DNA of 64,000 nt from Plectrocnemia conspersa (Eukaryota > Arthropoda > Insecta > Trichoptera > Polycentropodidae): NCBI GenBank assembly GCA_009617715.1, contig VTFK01000052.1, positions 434,001 to 498,000 on the forward strand, in the 5' to 3' direction. Within the stretch, counting starts at the first letter, position 1; each line of letters starts with the position of its first letter. The notes under the pieces were generated by a model that worked only from the letters and a program-made list of their open reading frames with translations, had not been told where the DNA came from and did no database searches. Below are positions 1 through 12,799 of the stretch, piece after piece. Both the position numbers and the translations under genes were made by a program.

Positions 1-89
1 TAAAATTAAAAAAAAGTCAAAGAATTAACAGTATTCATAAATTTATAAAAATGAAAATAAAAGTTCAATTATAAAAGCATCGCCTAAAA

Positions 90-320
90 AATCGGCACCC
101 TCGCGGGAAATAAACTACAAGCATCCTAAAAATAGCTCAATTTGCTTACACACCCCGGCGCTCGTTTGCGTTTTATATTTTATTTTATTTCCTACCACAT
201 CGGGTCGGAATTTGAAGCTGAAAAACGTTAGATTGCAAGGATCGTTTGGGTCGTCCCAAAGCGGCCCGGCGGCCATAACTTTGGTTTCGGCCTATTTCCA
301 TCCAGTAATGTGTTATTCTA
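90..320. other. GC-richer island, unassigned
   Basis: This stretch is clearly richer in G and C than its surroundings, with runs such as cggcccggcggcc near 260 and ccccggcgctcg near 153. A short reading frame starts with ATG on the minus strand near 275 (M-A-A-G-P-L-W-D-D-P), but I do not recognise it and see no clear splice donor. It could be a promoter or enhancer island, the edge of an exon whose gene lies to the left, or an old repeat. Confidence 0.3.
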
Positions 321-2003
321 TTATTGCCCGTGTTAAGGTATAAACGCTGTTAGGTGTTCACTTCTTTTCCAAACCTAAAACGTGTACTTATGTTTCAAAA
401 TATCTTCTAGTAAGCAAATGCTCTAGTTACTAAAGTTCGATTATTAATTATTTACTCACATAGGCACAAGTTTTTTTTTTATTTTACTGTCGATTATCTT
501 AAGTGATTTTGCAACGTGTGTGAATCATTCCTTATAATCACACACGTTTCAATTTGTTTAGTGAGCGAATAAATGTCGATCGCGATTAGTCGTGAGATAT
601 TTTTCAACATATATTTTATTGAAGAATTTTGTGAAGATATCAAAGTTTTCTCATTCATTTAAAAAAAAAATACAGGAAAGATTATTTACTTGTTTTTTAC
701 ATCTAAACATTGAGTATGATTACCTCGAGTCGCATTGACGAGTATACTTGGTTCGCATTGTGCTATATTTAATATATTTTTTTCTCTGTGCGTAAATTAT
801 TATAAATACCTGCACATGTATTTAAATATATGAATATATACATATCAATCGCATCCAATAATAAACGACAAAAAGTGAATATGCGTGCTCATTTAATCAA
901 TAAAGGTACAATATAAACTTATTTAATCAATAATGGAATACTGAAATTCTCCCTTATGCGCGCTTATGTGTGTCACGGAAAATTGATTTAAACGCACTCA
1001 TTATTGATTCATGCCTTTGCATTTTAACTAACAATCTTATTTTGTTACATTATATAAAATATCCTTTTATAAGCACTGGTGCCTTAAACTCTTGCTTTTT
1101 ACAATCCCTCTCATTTTTCATTGTAAAAACAAGACAGCCAGCAAATCCCTTTTAGCGGCATACTTTGCGTATAGTGGGTACGGTATGAATTATATCTATG
1201 AAAATATGTTTTATACTCTCATTATAAATAAAATTACAATATAACAAATACAGATTAAATATTTCTTTTTAATGCTAAAATCTGTACCATTTAAGTAAGT
1301 CAATCAGAGATAATCAATACATTAAAGTATTAAACACTAGACTATGAATATGTGGCATTTCTGTAATATAATTTTATATATAATTTATAGGCAATTTATA
1401 ATTATAAAAATATTTTGCTTAACCACATAGCCCACTAATGTCGGTGACTACGATAAAAACAAAAAAAAAGTCAAAGCTCATTTTGCAGAAAATACACTTA
1501 ATTAAATATTTTCCCCCCTATATTTCACTTTTTTTTCGCATGATTTATAAAATGTTTCATATTTTATTTTTCCTAAATTATAACAATCATACTGATCAAA
1601 TATCAGTAATGAATTATCTAAATGAATTGATCTAGAACAAAATAATATGTGCTAAAGTAATTTATGCAAACCAACAGAAACGAATAATTTTCCTTGAATT
1701 TAAATAAAAACACATATTTATTTACCCTGTTGTGCGATTTATTATTTGCTATATAATACATTGGATATATAAATTTCGTTGAAACTGCGACCGGGGACGA
1801 ATAAATTGTTTCACTTAAGCCAAAGTTTATGTGAATAAAGAATACGGCTAATTTATTTACTACGTTTAATTAACACAAATATAATTATGCAATAGGTCGT
1901 AAATACACAATTTTACTTTTTATAGAATATGATGCTTAACTAAATTTCCCTCTTGAGTCACTCTAACGTTTTTTTTTTTAATTATGGGACAATGTACTTT
2001 CAA

Positions 2004-2031
2004 TTGATTGATTATCAATATAATCAATCAA
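2004..2031. repeat. Short perfect hairpin, 11-bp arms
   Basis: The arms ttgattgatta and taatcaatcaa are exact reverse complements around the 6-base loop tcaata. Both are AT-rich and short, so this may be chance or the remnant of a small transposon. Confidence 0.5.
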
Positions 2032-2264
2032 GCAGGAAAGCACAAAAAATTAAATATTTAATATTATAACTTATAACATTGCCACGGTTTTATCACATTT
2101 TTTTTATCTACGTATGTTTTTCTTGAGTTGAGTTGGCTTTTTGTTATTGATTTTTTTTAATACTTAAATGCTAAAATTTACACTATATTTAAAATTGCAT
2201 ATAGATGCATATATTCTCGTTAAGTTAATATACTAAGCTGTAAATAACAACACTGTTTTTTGCT

Positions 2265-2312
2265 TAATCTTAATTAATAGTACAAATCATTTCGTACTAT
2301 TAATTAAGATTA
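2265..2312. repeat. Perfect hairpin, 19-bp arms
   Basis: The left arm at 2265-2283 (taatcttaattaatagtac) is exactly matched by the right arm at 2294-2312, around a 10-base loop. Nineteen perfect pairs are unlikely by chance even at this base composition. A MITE remnant or a transcribed hairpin are both possible, and nothing in the sequence decides between them. Confidence 0.65.
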
Positions 2313-3813
2313 AAACAAACAAACAAAATTTTTCGTAATTGAAGGCATATCTATAGATAATTATCTTTAACAATTTAACAGGAGCTGATAACACTGTGAC
2401 TGATTCATAATTCTTTATGCACCTTTTTTGCATTCCCAAAGATCAGAAAATGATGATCAGATTAATATACATCTCGCATATATTAATTTATAATATATCT
2501 TTTTTACTAACAGATAGAAAGCAGCTTTCTAATAGAATAGTAGTACTTAAATAATTGATTGATGCGATTTTTATAAACATGAGTTTAAATAATACTTTTT
2601 TTATGTTAGACAAGTTGTAAAATATGTTATTATAACTTGGTTAAATAAATGTAAAGCGCTGATATAATTGATCAAAAGTTCAATTTATATTTGCGATGTT
2701 CCTTAGAAATTACATTCCAATTTGAGCAAAATGTAAATCTCCATTCAAATGCATAATTAAATCTGAGTGCATTTAAGATTCGAACAAACGTTTTTTTAAT
2801 TGTGCTTTAAATCTGTTCAAAGCAAAATTGCCCTCAAATTGAGGTATAACTAATTGCTGTAAAATAATATAATGATAACTTAAGGTAAAAAAATATAATT
2901 TTAATTTTCGTTATAATAAAATATTTCAGAATATGAGGAAATTTTGACAGAATTTTTTTCTTAAAGCTCTGACTCTTAATCAAATTAATAAAATATGATT
3001 GGGTTATAATTAATAAAAAATCAATAACACTTTGAAGGCTAAATGAGGAACAAAAAATATGTGAAAGCACATATTGCTTGATCTTCAGCTATATTATTCT
3101 TAATTTTTTTACCCTTTATTTTGCTTTTTTCTTTCACGTGCTTTATAAAAGTTTTTTATTTTTTTTTTTTTTCTTTAATTATATTAAACAAATTATTTTA
3201 TAATACTTAATAATATTTTTCTCTATCTGATATTTTAGAATTTAATAATAAATTGCATATGTATATAAATAATTGCCCAAATTTTACTGTTGTATCGTTT
3301 ATTTTATTTTTTATTTAAAGAAAATTTTTATTAGACATATTTTATGTTCCGGTAGTTAAACAGCTCCATGATTCTGACTATCGAATCCATTTTATAACAA
3401 CGACCTGAAATCCTAGAATTTATGACGATCATTTTGCGATTTATATTTTCCATTGAAAATTTAGCCATATTTATTAGGCAATTTATGCAATCTCAGAGTG
3501 CAAGATACAGTGGTGTTTTTCTGAGAGACTCGTATATTTGTTCAGTCCATTTAAAGATTATATTAAAGCTATTTTTCAATTATATTTATTTTAAAATCAT
3601 TTTCTTTTTCGCTACGTTTTTATTTTTAGTTTATTGATTTGTGTAGATGTACGAAAGTCACATCGATCCTCAAAAGTTCAAAGCGGTAGCCGTTCCTTAG
3701 TTGTTTAATATTATTATTTACATATATATCCACAATCGTTGCTGGGAAGCGCTAGTACACCAACAATATGGATTTCACAGTCATAAATCTAAGATACTCT
3801 TCAATTCTAAGAT

Positions 3814-4115
3814 ACATGTCAATGTATTTTATACCGACTTTTAAAAAGCATTTGACACAGTTTTATGAACGGTTAGATCGCCTTTTTACGTATGTGAGCT
3901 ATGAGTATATCGTCCATACTTGAACACCGCAGGGATACAATCTGGGGCATGTGCTAACGACATACTTGCGGCAATTATTAATTCATTATATTTATTTTAT
4001 GCTAATGAGCTGAAAGTGTTTCAAACCATTCGCACAAATTCAGATTCATTCTCTTTACAGAAAGACCTGAAGTTGCTGTAAAAGTGTCATGGTGTCGCAT
4101 TTCAGTTTTGAATTC
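3814..4115 (+). pseudogene. Non-LTR retrotransposon reverse transcriptase remnant
   Basis: A decayed reverse transcriptase domain can be read on the + strand. Near 3828 the frame gives Y-T-D-F-stop-K-A-F-D-T-V, matching the palm motif (Y-x-D-F-S-K-A-F-D). Near 3930 it gives T-P-Q-G-Y-N-L-G, corresponding to the conserved V-P-Q-G-S-x-L-G-P. Near 4000 comes F-Y-A-N-E-L-K-V-F, the catalytic Y-A-D-D-L-K-x-F box with both aspartates replaced. This is followed by a block resembling L-Q-x-D-L-x-x-L. The order and spacing fit a Jockey/CR1-type non-LTR element. The internal stop, at least one frame change and the lost catalytic aspartates make it inactive. No endonuclease domain or poly(A) tail was recognised. 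Confidence 0.75.
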
Positions 4116-4315
4116 TCTTACGGCTTAGGCGGAAATGTTTTAAGCAGAAATATTTTTACGAGGTTCGAGCAGGAATAAAGATTTTGCGCACAACGCAAAA
4201 ATTTATTTGCGTCTATAAATATTTATTTAGGTAATGTAGTTAATTTTTAAGCTACCCAAATTTTAATTTAACATACATAAAATACATAAAAAAACTTATT
4301 ATTATAATTTTTTTC

Positions 4316-4470
4316 TTAATGCACGAAGGTGTTTCTTTATTCCATTTAGGAAGGTGTTTCTTTATTGCCCTAGGAATATTATTATACAAATTCACACCTC
4401 CGTATATAATTCCCCTGGCCGTACTTGTTTTTTTATACCTAACTATCCTTAAATTTTATCTATTTCAGCT
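4316..4470 (-). mobile_element. Family A non-LTR retrotransposon, 3' end fragment
   Basis: The complement of about 4380-4465 matches the C-terminal coding end and 3' UTR of the longer copy at 59.8-61.0 kb. Recognisable words include agtatcc and taaggata around the K-Y-K-K-T-S-T-A-R-G-I segment and the ggggaattat run. A roughly 22-base segment (aaggtgtttctttatt plus flanks) is repeated directly at 4325-4370. Only the last 150 bases of the element are present, typical of 5' truncated insertion followed by decay. The family is also present at 31.1, 40.4 and 59.8 kb. Confidence 0.75.
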
Positions 4471-4479
4471 AATAAATAT

Positions 4480-6500
4480 TATATAATATAAACTTATTTA
4501 TATAGTTAATAAACATATATTTTATACATATAAAATATGGCTTCATTATCTGGAATCTAAGTTAAAATAAGTATTTTATGTTGTTGGAGGGAATTCAATG
4601 ATTTTTTTAATATATGGAGATTAATACAGATCTTAGCAAAATTTGGGCTAGGAGCATTGGGATACAATTCATTGCATTCTACGTCTATTCATTGAAGCAC
4701 TTTTTTAAGTTGCTAAGGGCGGTGTCGACAACCATTTGATTATCAGCGATTTTCGGTAGAGAGTTGAGATCGCGTCCTTAATTCTTACTCGTTGCTGCTT
4801 CGTTGCGTCAGCGTTTGAGAACGCTCCTCTTGCACTAGCTTCTTAACGAGCTTGATAAGCACAACTACAACTCTTAAATATTTATTTGTATAAATTTTGT
4901 TAATGGCCATAATGGCGGTCTTACCGAATTGCGTAAACCTTTTAAACAATGATAGTAATATTTGTAATATAAGCCAATCTTATACATGTATCTAATTTCA
5001 CATCTTAACTCTTATCGTGCTGTATTTTATTAAAATGTAATATTTAAAACATATGTATTGCTCACGCTGTAAATATTTCATTCAGAAGCATAAAATGTAC
5101 GTTCATTTTTCAACGTGTATTACTTATTGTATAACGTGAATATATATTCACGTTGTACAATACGTTAAGCAAAACAATAAACGCAACCGCCTTTCGAAAA
5201 ATATGGGTCAATCGTTCCGAATGTTTATCCTGGCCATTCAATTTTTATTATTCGCGTTTAAAACGGTCGTATTATGTATGAATACTAAAAAAATCATAGC
5301 CATGAAATGCGTGTACATTTTATTTTTGTCCGGCGTGAGGCAGTTCAGCGTATAAATACGTCATCTACCGTATAAAACATATCAATAATGTCATGATCTT
5401 TTTATTTAAAACGACAAAATACATGCTTTAGCGTGCTTACTTCCCTAATACCTCAATAAAGGTTTTTTGTTTAGAGCAGAGGCTTATCATAATATATTAA
5501 GGGCTTCTTAAAATTTATACTTTCTGAACAAAAGTCAATAAAAAATAGAAATGAAACTATAAAATTATATAAAAAATTAAAACAAATCAATTTTGAGTGC
5601 AACTACAAAAGTTTTCGTCTCAGGAGGCCTCTATGAGGATGTATATACAACCTGACTAATAAAAATAGAAAGCTCGATTTCGGTATCTATTTATAATTAT
5701 TGCACCCTTGTAACGAAAATACAAGTATTTTTAAAAAAACGTGAACCTGTTATTCTATATAAAAAATATATTATAATTTGCCACACTGTGTATGTAACTA
5801 ATATATAGATATGTCCATTAGAAATATATAATAAATGCAGAATTTTTGCATTTAAATTATGTGTGTTTTTAAAACACTTTTTTTTTCACACAATTAATAA
5901 GTAGTAAAAACATTACTTCCGTCCGTGTTGTATGTGTGTGGTGTGAGGCGGCACGTGTATTAGAATGTAAATGAAGTTAAATCGCTTTAACATAATTTTC
6001 ACAAACTCGTGACCTCAAGCCACATATCAAAAAATGTATGCCATATGTATTATACATGTTTTTCGCCCACACTAATTATATCCTAATGCTAAACGAGCAA
6101 AAATTCGATTTTTTAAATAAAAACATAGCTTCTTATTTTTATAAAAAAATCACTAAAAGCGGTAAAGTAGAACGTATTATATTTACGTATTTTAATAGTA
6201 CACGTAAGCGGTATGAACCTTAAAATAATGTTAAAGCAGGTACTTTAACACATGTATTGAGTTTGAATATATACTTTTAATTAATAAATTGTTTACCATA
6301 TGAACCTTAGTGTTTTTGTAGCGACTCATACATATTAACATAAGTCAAGAGACACGCCACGCGCGCGTCTAAAGTCCTGCGAACAATGCCCGCAGACCTA
6401 AAAACCAGATGTTCCCACCCGCTACTTATTATCGAGCATGGGTACTTTCCCACTGGCCCATTTGCGACACTTAGCTTCAAAATCCTGCAGGCTTAGCATA
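4480..6500. other. Mostly AT-rich non-coding stretch
   Basis: No gene is recognised. It contains a long palindrome at 5127-5160, a GC-richer patch at 6340-6540 of unknown nature, and scattered short chance frames. The patch directly abuts the Tc1-like end at about 6540. Confidence 0.5.
5127..5160. repeat. Palindrome with no loop
   Basis: The core aacgtgaatatatattcacgtt at 5133-5154 is a perfect 22-bp palindrome, and pairing extends outward with one mismatch to ttgtat and gtacaa. It could be the dyad centre of a fold-back MITE, but no matching outer repeats were found. Confidence 0.55.
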
Positions 6501-6539
6501 ACCAGTCACGACTAGAGTTATTGGTCTCTTTTTTACTGT

Positions 6540-6715
6540 GCACAGGCATGGCCATAATTATGGGGCACCCCAATTAATGTGATATGTCCAAAAAATATAA
6601 ATAAAAAACTGTTTATTTTAAGCCTATTTTTAATAATTAGTAAGACCACTATTAGCTTTAATTATAGTTGTAATCCTTTTTGGCATACTGTCAACTAATG
6701 ATTCGCAGGTTTACT
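6540..6715 (-). pseudogene. Tc1-like transposon, 3' end with transposase C-terminus
   Basis: The minus strand reads S-L-V-D-S-M-P-K-R-I (from about 6700) through I-K-A-N-S-G-L-T-N-Y to a stop at 6630-6632. This is the characteristic C-terminus of Tc1-type transposases (S-M-P-x-R...I-K-x-x-G-x-x-T-x-Y). About 60 bases further on, the stretch ataattatggggcacccc followed by aatgtgatatgtcc near 6555-6590 recurs almost identically at 21745-21790, where another Tc1-like transposase remnant lies. This marks it as the terminal repeat of one family. The catalytic domain is not detectable here. Confidence 0.75.
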
Positions 6716-6719
6716 AACA

Positions 6720-9100
6720 TTTCTACTTACTACAAGTGACTGTGTGGGCCATTCTAAAAGCGTCAAATCCTTTGACAGTAGGTAATTCGTTATTTTTTTG
6801 TGAAAAACAAAGACAAATGCATATGTCTAATTCGCAATGAATTATAATTTAATTTTCATCCTACCCCCAATCCAGGTTTTTAAAAAATCATTCAGGCCCT
6901 TTTCTCAAAAATGCTGGTGACCACTGTTCTAGAGAATTTCTTGAGAAAAATTTCAAATCGAGAATTCTCATTTCTCGAGAATTTTTTTTGAAAGCATTAA
7001 ATGTGTATGAATATTTTTAAAAAGTTGATGCTGCATAGGTAAAGACTGGTTCATGTCTAATATGCATATTTCTTAAAATGTTTTAATAGAGGTCTAATAG
7101 GGTAATGATTATAATTATAAACAATCATCACAAATTATGTGTTAACGGTACAATGGTATGTTTTCTAAGCACTTGGCATCAACTATGTTCATACAAAAGC
7201 ACTCTAAGCTTTTGGATGAACATTGTGGTCTTATGGACATAGAGCGATTTGGACAAATCGCTTGAGCCATTAAGGTTGGCAATATATTAATCGATTCACA
7301 ATACTATCCATCAGTAGCCTAGAATATAAACAGTTTATTTAAAAACCGCATAAATTAAACGGTTAAAGTTGGACACAACTTTCTGAATGGCCCAATAAAT
7401 ATATTTAGCCCTCACACCAAATCTCTCGCTCGTGGGTTGACCGCAAAAACCGACGGACAACCAACACCATTCGTGATAAATGCGAGTTTTCCGCTATGTT
7501 GATTTCATTCGTCGCATAAATTTGATTCGCGGCCTAAAAGTTGCGAAGACTAACGATGAATGCATTTATAAAAATATTATTATATGAATCCAAATAGCTT
7601 TGACATTGTCATATCAGGAATTTCTAATCTCAGATCAGGGTTATTTTTTTTTAAATAATATAATTTGTACATTTTAATTTTTATTATTTATACTTATTTT
7701 TGTTTTATACTTATGATTCGTTCTTTCTCAGATCTCACGTATTTATTTATTTAGCTTATGATCTTTATCACGTTCTATTAGTGAGAAATTATCTGTTCGC
7801 GCCGCGTATGATAACTATATATTTGACTCGTCTCCGTGTCTTTAAAATCAAATGCACCTTTTCAAGCTACTTGCCTATTAGCGACGCTGTTAGGTGAATG
7901 GCTAAAAGCGCATTTTCTGGTCAAAACTACTCTGTTACCACATAAATTAAATTCAACCCAAATTGTCTCTTTCAAGTTCGGGTCTCTCGTGTCCTCTCGA
8001 CGGTAATTAGCCCTAAGCTGAGAAGCGCATTAACTGTGAGAGAAGGCCTCTTGTGTTGTACCATTCAATTGAATTAGTTATACATCATGTCCTCAGGCTA
8101 TTAAAATACATAAGGGTCTAATGTTAAAAATACAGATACAATAATGCATAGATACTACATAAAATATGAGCAAATAAATTAACTTTTTATAAAATATATT
8201 TAATTATAATACAATTGTGGCAAAATTATATTATATCAATAATTCAGCTCCAGTTTTAATATAAAAAAATAAAATCATTTTTTGTATGGATCAAAATTTA
8301 TATAGTGGTTTTCATCGAAAGTATGGTTTGTTAATGCTGATTTAAATGACTTTACAAATATTTGTAATAAAAAAAAAATATAATGGTTTTTCACATGAAA
8401 AGAAAGAGCGAGTCCTTTCCAAAGAAAGTGTAGCATTAATTTTAAGTGTAGGTCGAATTATATATACAAAATCTATAATGAGTAATATGAAATTTGCAGC
8501 GGAAATTTATATATAAAATAGAACATAAAAACGCGATTAAAATTTTTGATGAACAATCAACATTAGCAAACCATACTATTGATTAGAATTACCATATAAA
8601 TATTAATATGTACAACAAGACCCAATAGCAATAATTAAAAGTGACGACTCGAAAGTTATTTTAAATACATTTATTTTTGCAGCATAGTGTCATGCTTTAA
8701 GACTTTATTTATTTTAGATTTTGCTTTAAAAAATACCATAGAAGTTTAAATTGAATTTCATTATCTTTTAACGAATCAATACCATCCGTTAATTGTGGTA
8801 TTGTCCTGTACTTCTGTGTATATGTTAAAACACTTCATCTAAGCAATAGGAGAATTTGACTGTATGGTAGATCTATTATTTTTTTTTACTTTTTAGCTAA
8901 ACCAATATGTCACGAATTACAATTAAATTTTCGCTCTCTCTCTCTTTGATGTAAAACTGTGCTTTTAACGTTTATTCGTAAACTGTTTCTTGCTATGTTG
9001 CAAATAAATATTTTTCTACCTAATTTTTACTCTGATTTTCCCACAAAATAAAAATGTAGATTCACATAAATTATTATTAATATGTCATGACGTCACGCTC
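6720..9100. other. Non-coding stretch
   Basis: I see no gene. The block at 7390-7560 is GC-richer and unassigned. The rest is AT-rich with chance short frames. A (CT)n run lies at about 8935-8946. Confidence 0.5.
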
Positions 9101-9103
9101 ATG

Positions 9104-9316
9104 TTATAATTGCACAGATGTTCCAAATCCCATCGCAGACATCAATGCCTTGTTTATGGTGATCTCCCTCAAACGGATACATTCCCTTTCTTGCTCTTCT
9201 CCCTTGCCCATCCCAACCCTTCCTACTCCTTTCAAATCCTTCAAGGATGAGGATTGGTGACCGTGTATAACTGTTTCCTCAATCAATATAAAATTACTTG
9301 TTTTGCCTATGGTCAT
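9104..9316 (-). other. GC-richer block with a short open frame
   Basis: A 70-codon frame is open on the minus strand in a patch whose composition differs from its flanks: pyrimidine-rich on the + strand with repeated cttcc, ccctt and cctac words. The predicted peptide is hydrophilic (Glu, Lys and Arg rich in the middle) and matches no family I know. The pyrimidine bias may explain the openness by itself. It is more likely a repeat fragment than a gene. Confidence 0.2.
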
Positions 9317-9319
9317 ATA

Positions 9320-11690
9320 TAGACAGTAAGTTAAAACGTATATTATTTTTTATATCTATTTAAAAAAATAAAAATCCTATTTAGTGTTTTTTTTTTATAT
9401 AATCCAACGTTTCGCTTGAGTATGTTCTTTGCATCCTCAGGAACTCGTACATTTCATTACATACTATCCTTGATACTTAACGTATTTATTATTAATGCAT
9501 CAGTATGTGTTTTCTTAATATTTTAAATCTAAACTGATGCGATCTAGCAATTAAAGCTGCTGCTTAACTTTTAATAATATGAGATGATTTATATTTATAG
9601 GTATGTTTAATTAAAACTCCAAATATCTTGGTTTGACTATGAAACGGTAAATTCTCACACTTGAATCGCATTATAGTCACTCAAGTTTTGCTCTTCTTAA
9701 ACTTTGAACATGAGTTTAGAAATGATCTGAATTTCGAATGAATTCCGAATTCAGAAGCGCTTAAAGGATATATAAAATTAATTATAAATTATAATCTCAA
9801 CATTTATTTATTTAGTCAGTTCTTTATATTGCTACTAGCTTTCATTGTTTTAATTTAACTAACAGATATGTTTTATATTTGGTTTTTTTATGCTCTGTTT
9901 GTGATATAGCAACATAAAGTTGATTATGAAAGAAGCATCTATCACTCATGTAATTCGTCTTTTTTATAAATTTATTTATTTTTATGATTAGGCTATGGCG
10001 AATTATTAAAAAATAAACATAGACCTCGAGATATGTTTAATGGATTCATGATCTTAATTTCTCAATGGAAAAATTTATTTTTAAATGTCTTTGTATAGTC
10101 TTGAAAAAATGAAATTGAGTTAAGTATTGGTACTAATTTACAATATAACTAGTCAGCAATATATCCATACAATAAAACTATATATTGCTTATTGTATTCC
10201 ACACCTGATATTTTTGTATTGCCGTTATAGTAGATAAAAATATCTACATATCAAAACATAACCTTGACAATAAGTTTGCATTTAATATTGTTATGAATTG
10301 ACCGCAAAGTGTTAATCCTCTAGACGGCTTTCAATTTTAACCCTATTTATTGCCAAAACACAATCTAATTAATTTGAAAACTACCAAAGCCACGTTGTAA
10401 GCACTCGGGTGTAATATTGGATAGAATCTGCAAAAAAAAATTGTAAGATATACCTTCTTATATGTATGTATGTATATATATAAATACATGTAGTTTTTCT
10501 ACCTTAGAAATTGCTGGCTTTCTCGAGAACTCTCGCCAAGTTTCGCTTTGAAACAACTTAGCAACATCTTTAGAAACATATATCACCAAACTAAGTTAGT
10601 CGTTCGTTATACTGGTATATAATAGACTAGTGCTTGAAAAGTGAACCTTAACACACCAAATATAACTGCAATTTTAAAGGGCAATACCAGAACCAATAAT
10701 CTTAACGTTTATGCGAAATATCTTTATATTGTTCATTTGTAATGATAAATAAATTAATTATATTATAAGTTTGACTATGAAACTAATGGTATGATGAAAT
10801 CAGTTTAGAATAATGCGTGATATTACGCTTTTTACTACCTTTAATAGCTTTTTGTATATATAAGCGTTTGCTTTCTTAATTTTCTTAAAAAAAATATCGT
10901 GACTTACTTGTTCCTTTATACTTCAAGCTCTTAAATCTTGTCCATTCGTGCGGTATTTATGTTTTGAGTCTCGGTTGGAATTTTTAATTACAGACCTGCG
11001 ATGACTCCGAAATATGAGCCAAAGAAATACGTTTTTCAATTTGCTCTCTCCGAGAAAAAAACATACATATGTATACATAGGTATGTATTTATATACCACT
11101 TAGCTACCGTGCTGAGTCGTGTTTTTACCTCTCGTATTGTTTTTCTGCTTTTTCTCTGCTGTTTGTTTGCGTGGTGTTAATCCGACTTCTCAAAATCCAA
11201 AAGTTATTGCGAAACTATCGATTTTTCCGTAAAAGTTGCGATAGTGTTTTCGTCTTGTAATAATCAACATACTATTACTTTATACTTTCCATAAAAAAAC
11301 ACTGTCTTAATAATTTGTTTGAATATTTTTAATAAAAAAACAAACACGATAGATCAGTGGTCAGTGACAAAATAACCGAAACACCTGAGTACGTGTTTAA
11401 TTTATATCATATCTGGAAGAACAGATAAAATATTAACTACTATCAATCATCACTTTTTTGTAGGAAGAAAGGCATTGAAATATAATTTATAAATAAATAA
11501 AACAAATAGTTTTCAAGATTAATTTCGGTACTCAACTAGTAACTGTAAAATATTATTATTTTCAGTATTTACATATAATTTTATACTTTTTAAATAACTT
11601 TCGACTCAATGGATTTCTTTATATTTGTACAATATTTTTCAGAATCCGTTCTGAATAAGTTTGTGTATTTGGCTTAACATATTTCGTAAG
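9320..11690. other. AT-rich non-coding stretch
   Basis: No coding signal is recognised. Present are a tgtatg/ta microsatellite-like run near 10463-10490 and a repeat-like phrase near 9405-9450 (acgtttcgcttgagtatg...catcctcagg). That phrase resembles the edge motifs of old insect transposons but cannot be assigned. Confidence 0.5.
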
Positions 11691-11701
11691 CTAAATATCT
11701 T

Positions 11702-12070
11702 TTGATACGAAATAAAATTTTAAGAAAAGATCAACGCCGCGATAAATTCGCTCTCAAATGTGGGATTTCACCAAGGCGATGGGCTCCATTTTCCCGATTT
11801 TCCCGATACGTACGTATAAACCCATCCAGATACGCGATCCGCCCACAAATCAATTTCGAATTTCGAGCGAAGAAACCCAGACTGAACACATTCCCGTTGT
11901 TTTATATTATAGAATTTCCAGGATGGGTCCAATGCCGCACCGCAAATATTTACCCTAGTCTAGTGCAAAAGGTTACACAATCTTCCAGTAACGCATCCCT
12001 GTTTGCCTCATTAAAGAATATAGCTCTGGCGATAAGGTTAAGGCATACTAATAAATTTAAAAATAAATAA
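11702..12070 (+). other. Unrecognised open frame, about 122 codons
   Basis: Two overlapping frames stay open through a less AT-rich patch (about 11735-11960). The longer peptide is rich in Arg, Pro and Phe, without motifs I recognise, and its first ATG lies in poor context. I see no splice signals or family resemblance. It may be a chance opening in an unusual patch or a remnant of an old repeat. Confidence 0.2.
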
Positions 12071-12563
12071 ATGACCAGATTTTAACCTTGTATCTCATAC
12101 TAGCACTCTCCAAAATCGTTGGTCTCTTAAAAATATTAAAAATATAGGAATGGGTTTTAATATGCTTTTATTCTAGAAGCCGTTTATGTTAATGCAAGCA
12201 TAACATTAAATAACTTAGAATTGATATAAAACTTTAAAGAAAAAAAAAAGGCGTAAGGGTTTTTAGACTATATTTAATACTAAGCAAAAATTATTTTGAC
12301 CTACTGGCATTTATATAACAGATGCATAGAATTACATCAATAGCACTGTTTTAGTATATCAAGACAAGTAATACACAGAGCTTTTTTTTAAATAAAAAAA
12401 GGTCACTTCTTGTCAAGCATTTTACTAAAAAAATATCATTTAAATTAAATTAAAAGCAGATTTTCCTATGCCACAAAACGCATAAAAAATTAAACATAAT
12501 CTATATAGGAGATTTATTTATTTCAAAATATATTGATATGAGAGTATTAGTAAAAGTATATTC

Positions 12564-12796
12564 AAACCGAATTTTGGTCAATAGGAGAGCGCAAAAATAA
12601 TTATCACTTCTCAGAAGGCAAAAATTCACGTCAAAAGCAATAAAATCGTGTCGGTGCCGTCGCAGTGGGAACGCTCGTTAACGAGCGTTCCCACTGCGAC
12701 GGCGACGGCACGATTTTATTGCTTTTGACGTGGATTTTTGACTTCTGAGAAGGGATAATTGTTTTTTGCGCACTCCTATTGGGCAAAATTTGGTTT
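12564..12796. mobile_element. Fold-back (long inverted repeat) element, complete
   Basis: A 233-bp near-perfect palindrome is centred between 12679 and 12680, where aacgctcgtt meets aacgagcgtt. The two arms of about 116 bases pair along their length, from the outer aaaccgaattttggtcaata to the GC-rich centre, with only scattered mismatches and small indels. The outer 35 bases and the aaaagcaataaaatcgtgc block recur at 43.0-43.5 kb, so this is a dispersed family rather than a unique palindrome. No coding capacity is seen. It resembles fold-back or MITE elements mobilised in trans. The target duplication could not be identified with certainty. Confidence 0.8.
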
Positions 12797-12799
12797 AGA

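Larger units (their letters stand above)
321..3813. other. AT-rich non-coding stretch
   Basis: No credible gene is visible. The few reading frames here are short, rich in Ile, Leu, Phe and Lys, and look like chance openings in AT-rich DNA. The only structure I see is two short perfect inverted repeats near 2004 and 2265 and many A or T homopolymers. Confidence 0.6.

Noticed and set aside
9405..9460. Transposon edge motif resembling the phrase at 57590-57640
   Set aside because: The resemblance is limited to a few words (tttcgct, catc), too little to define a repeat.
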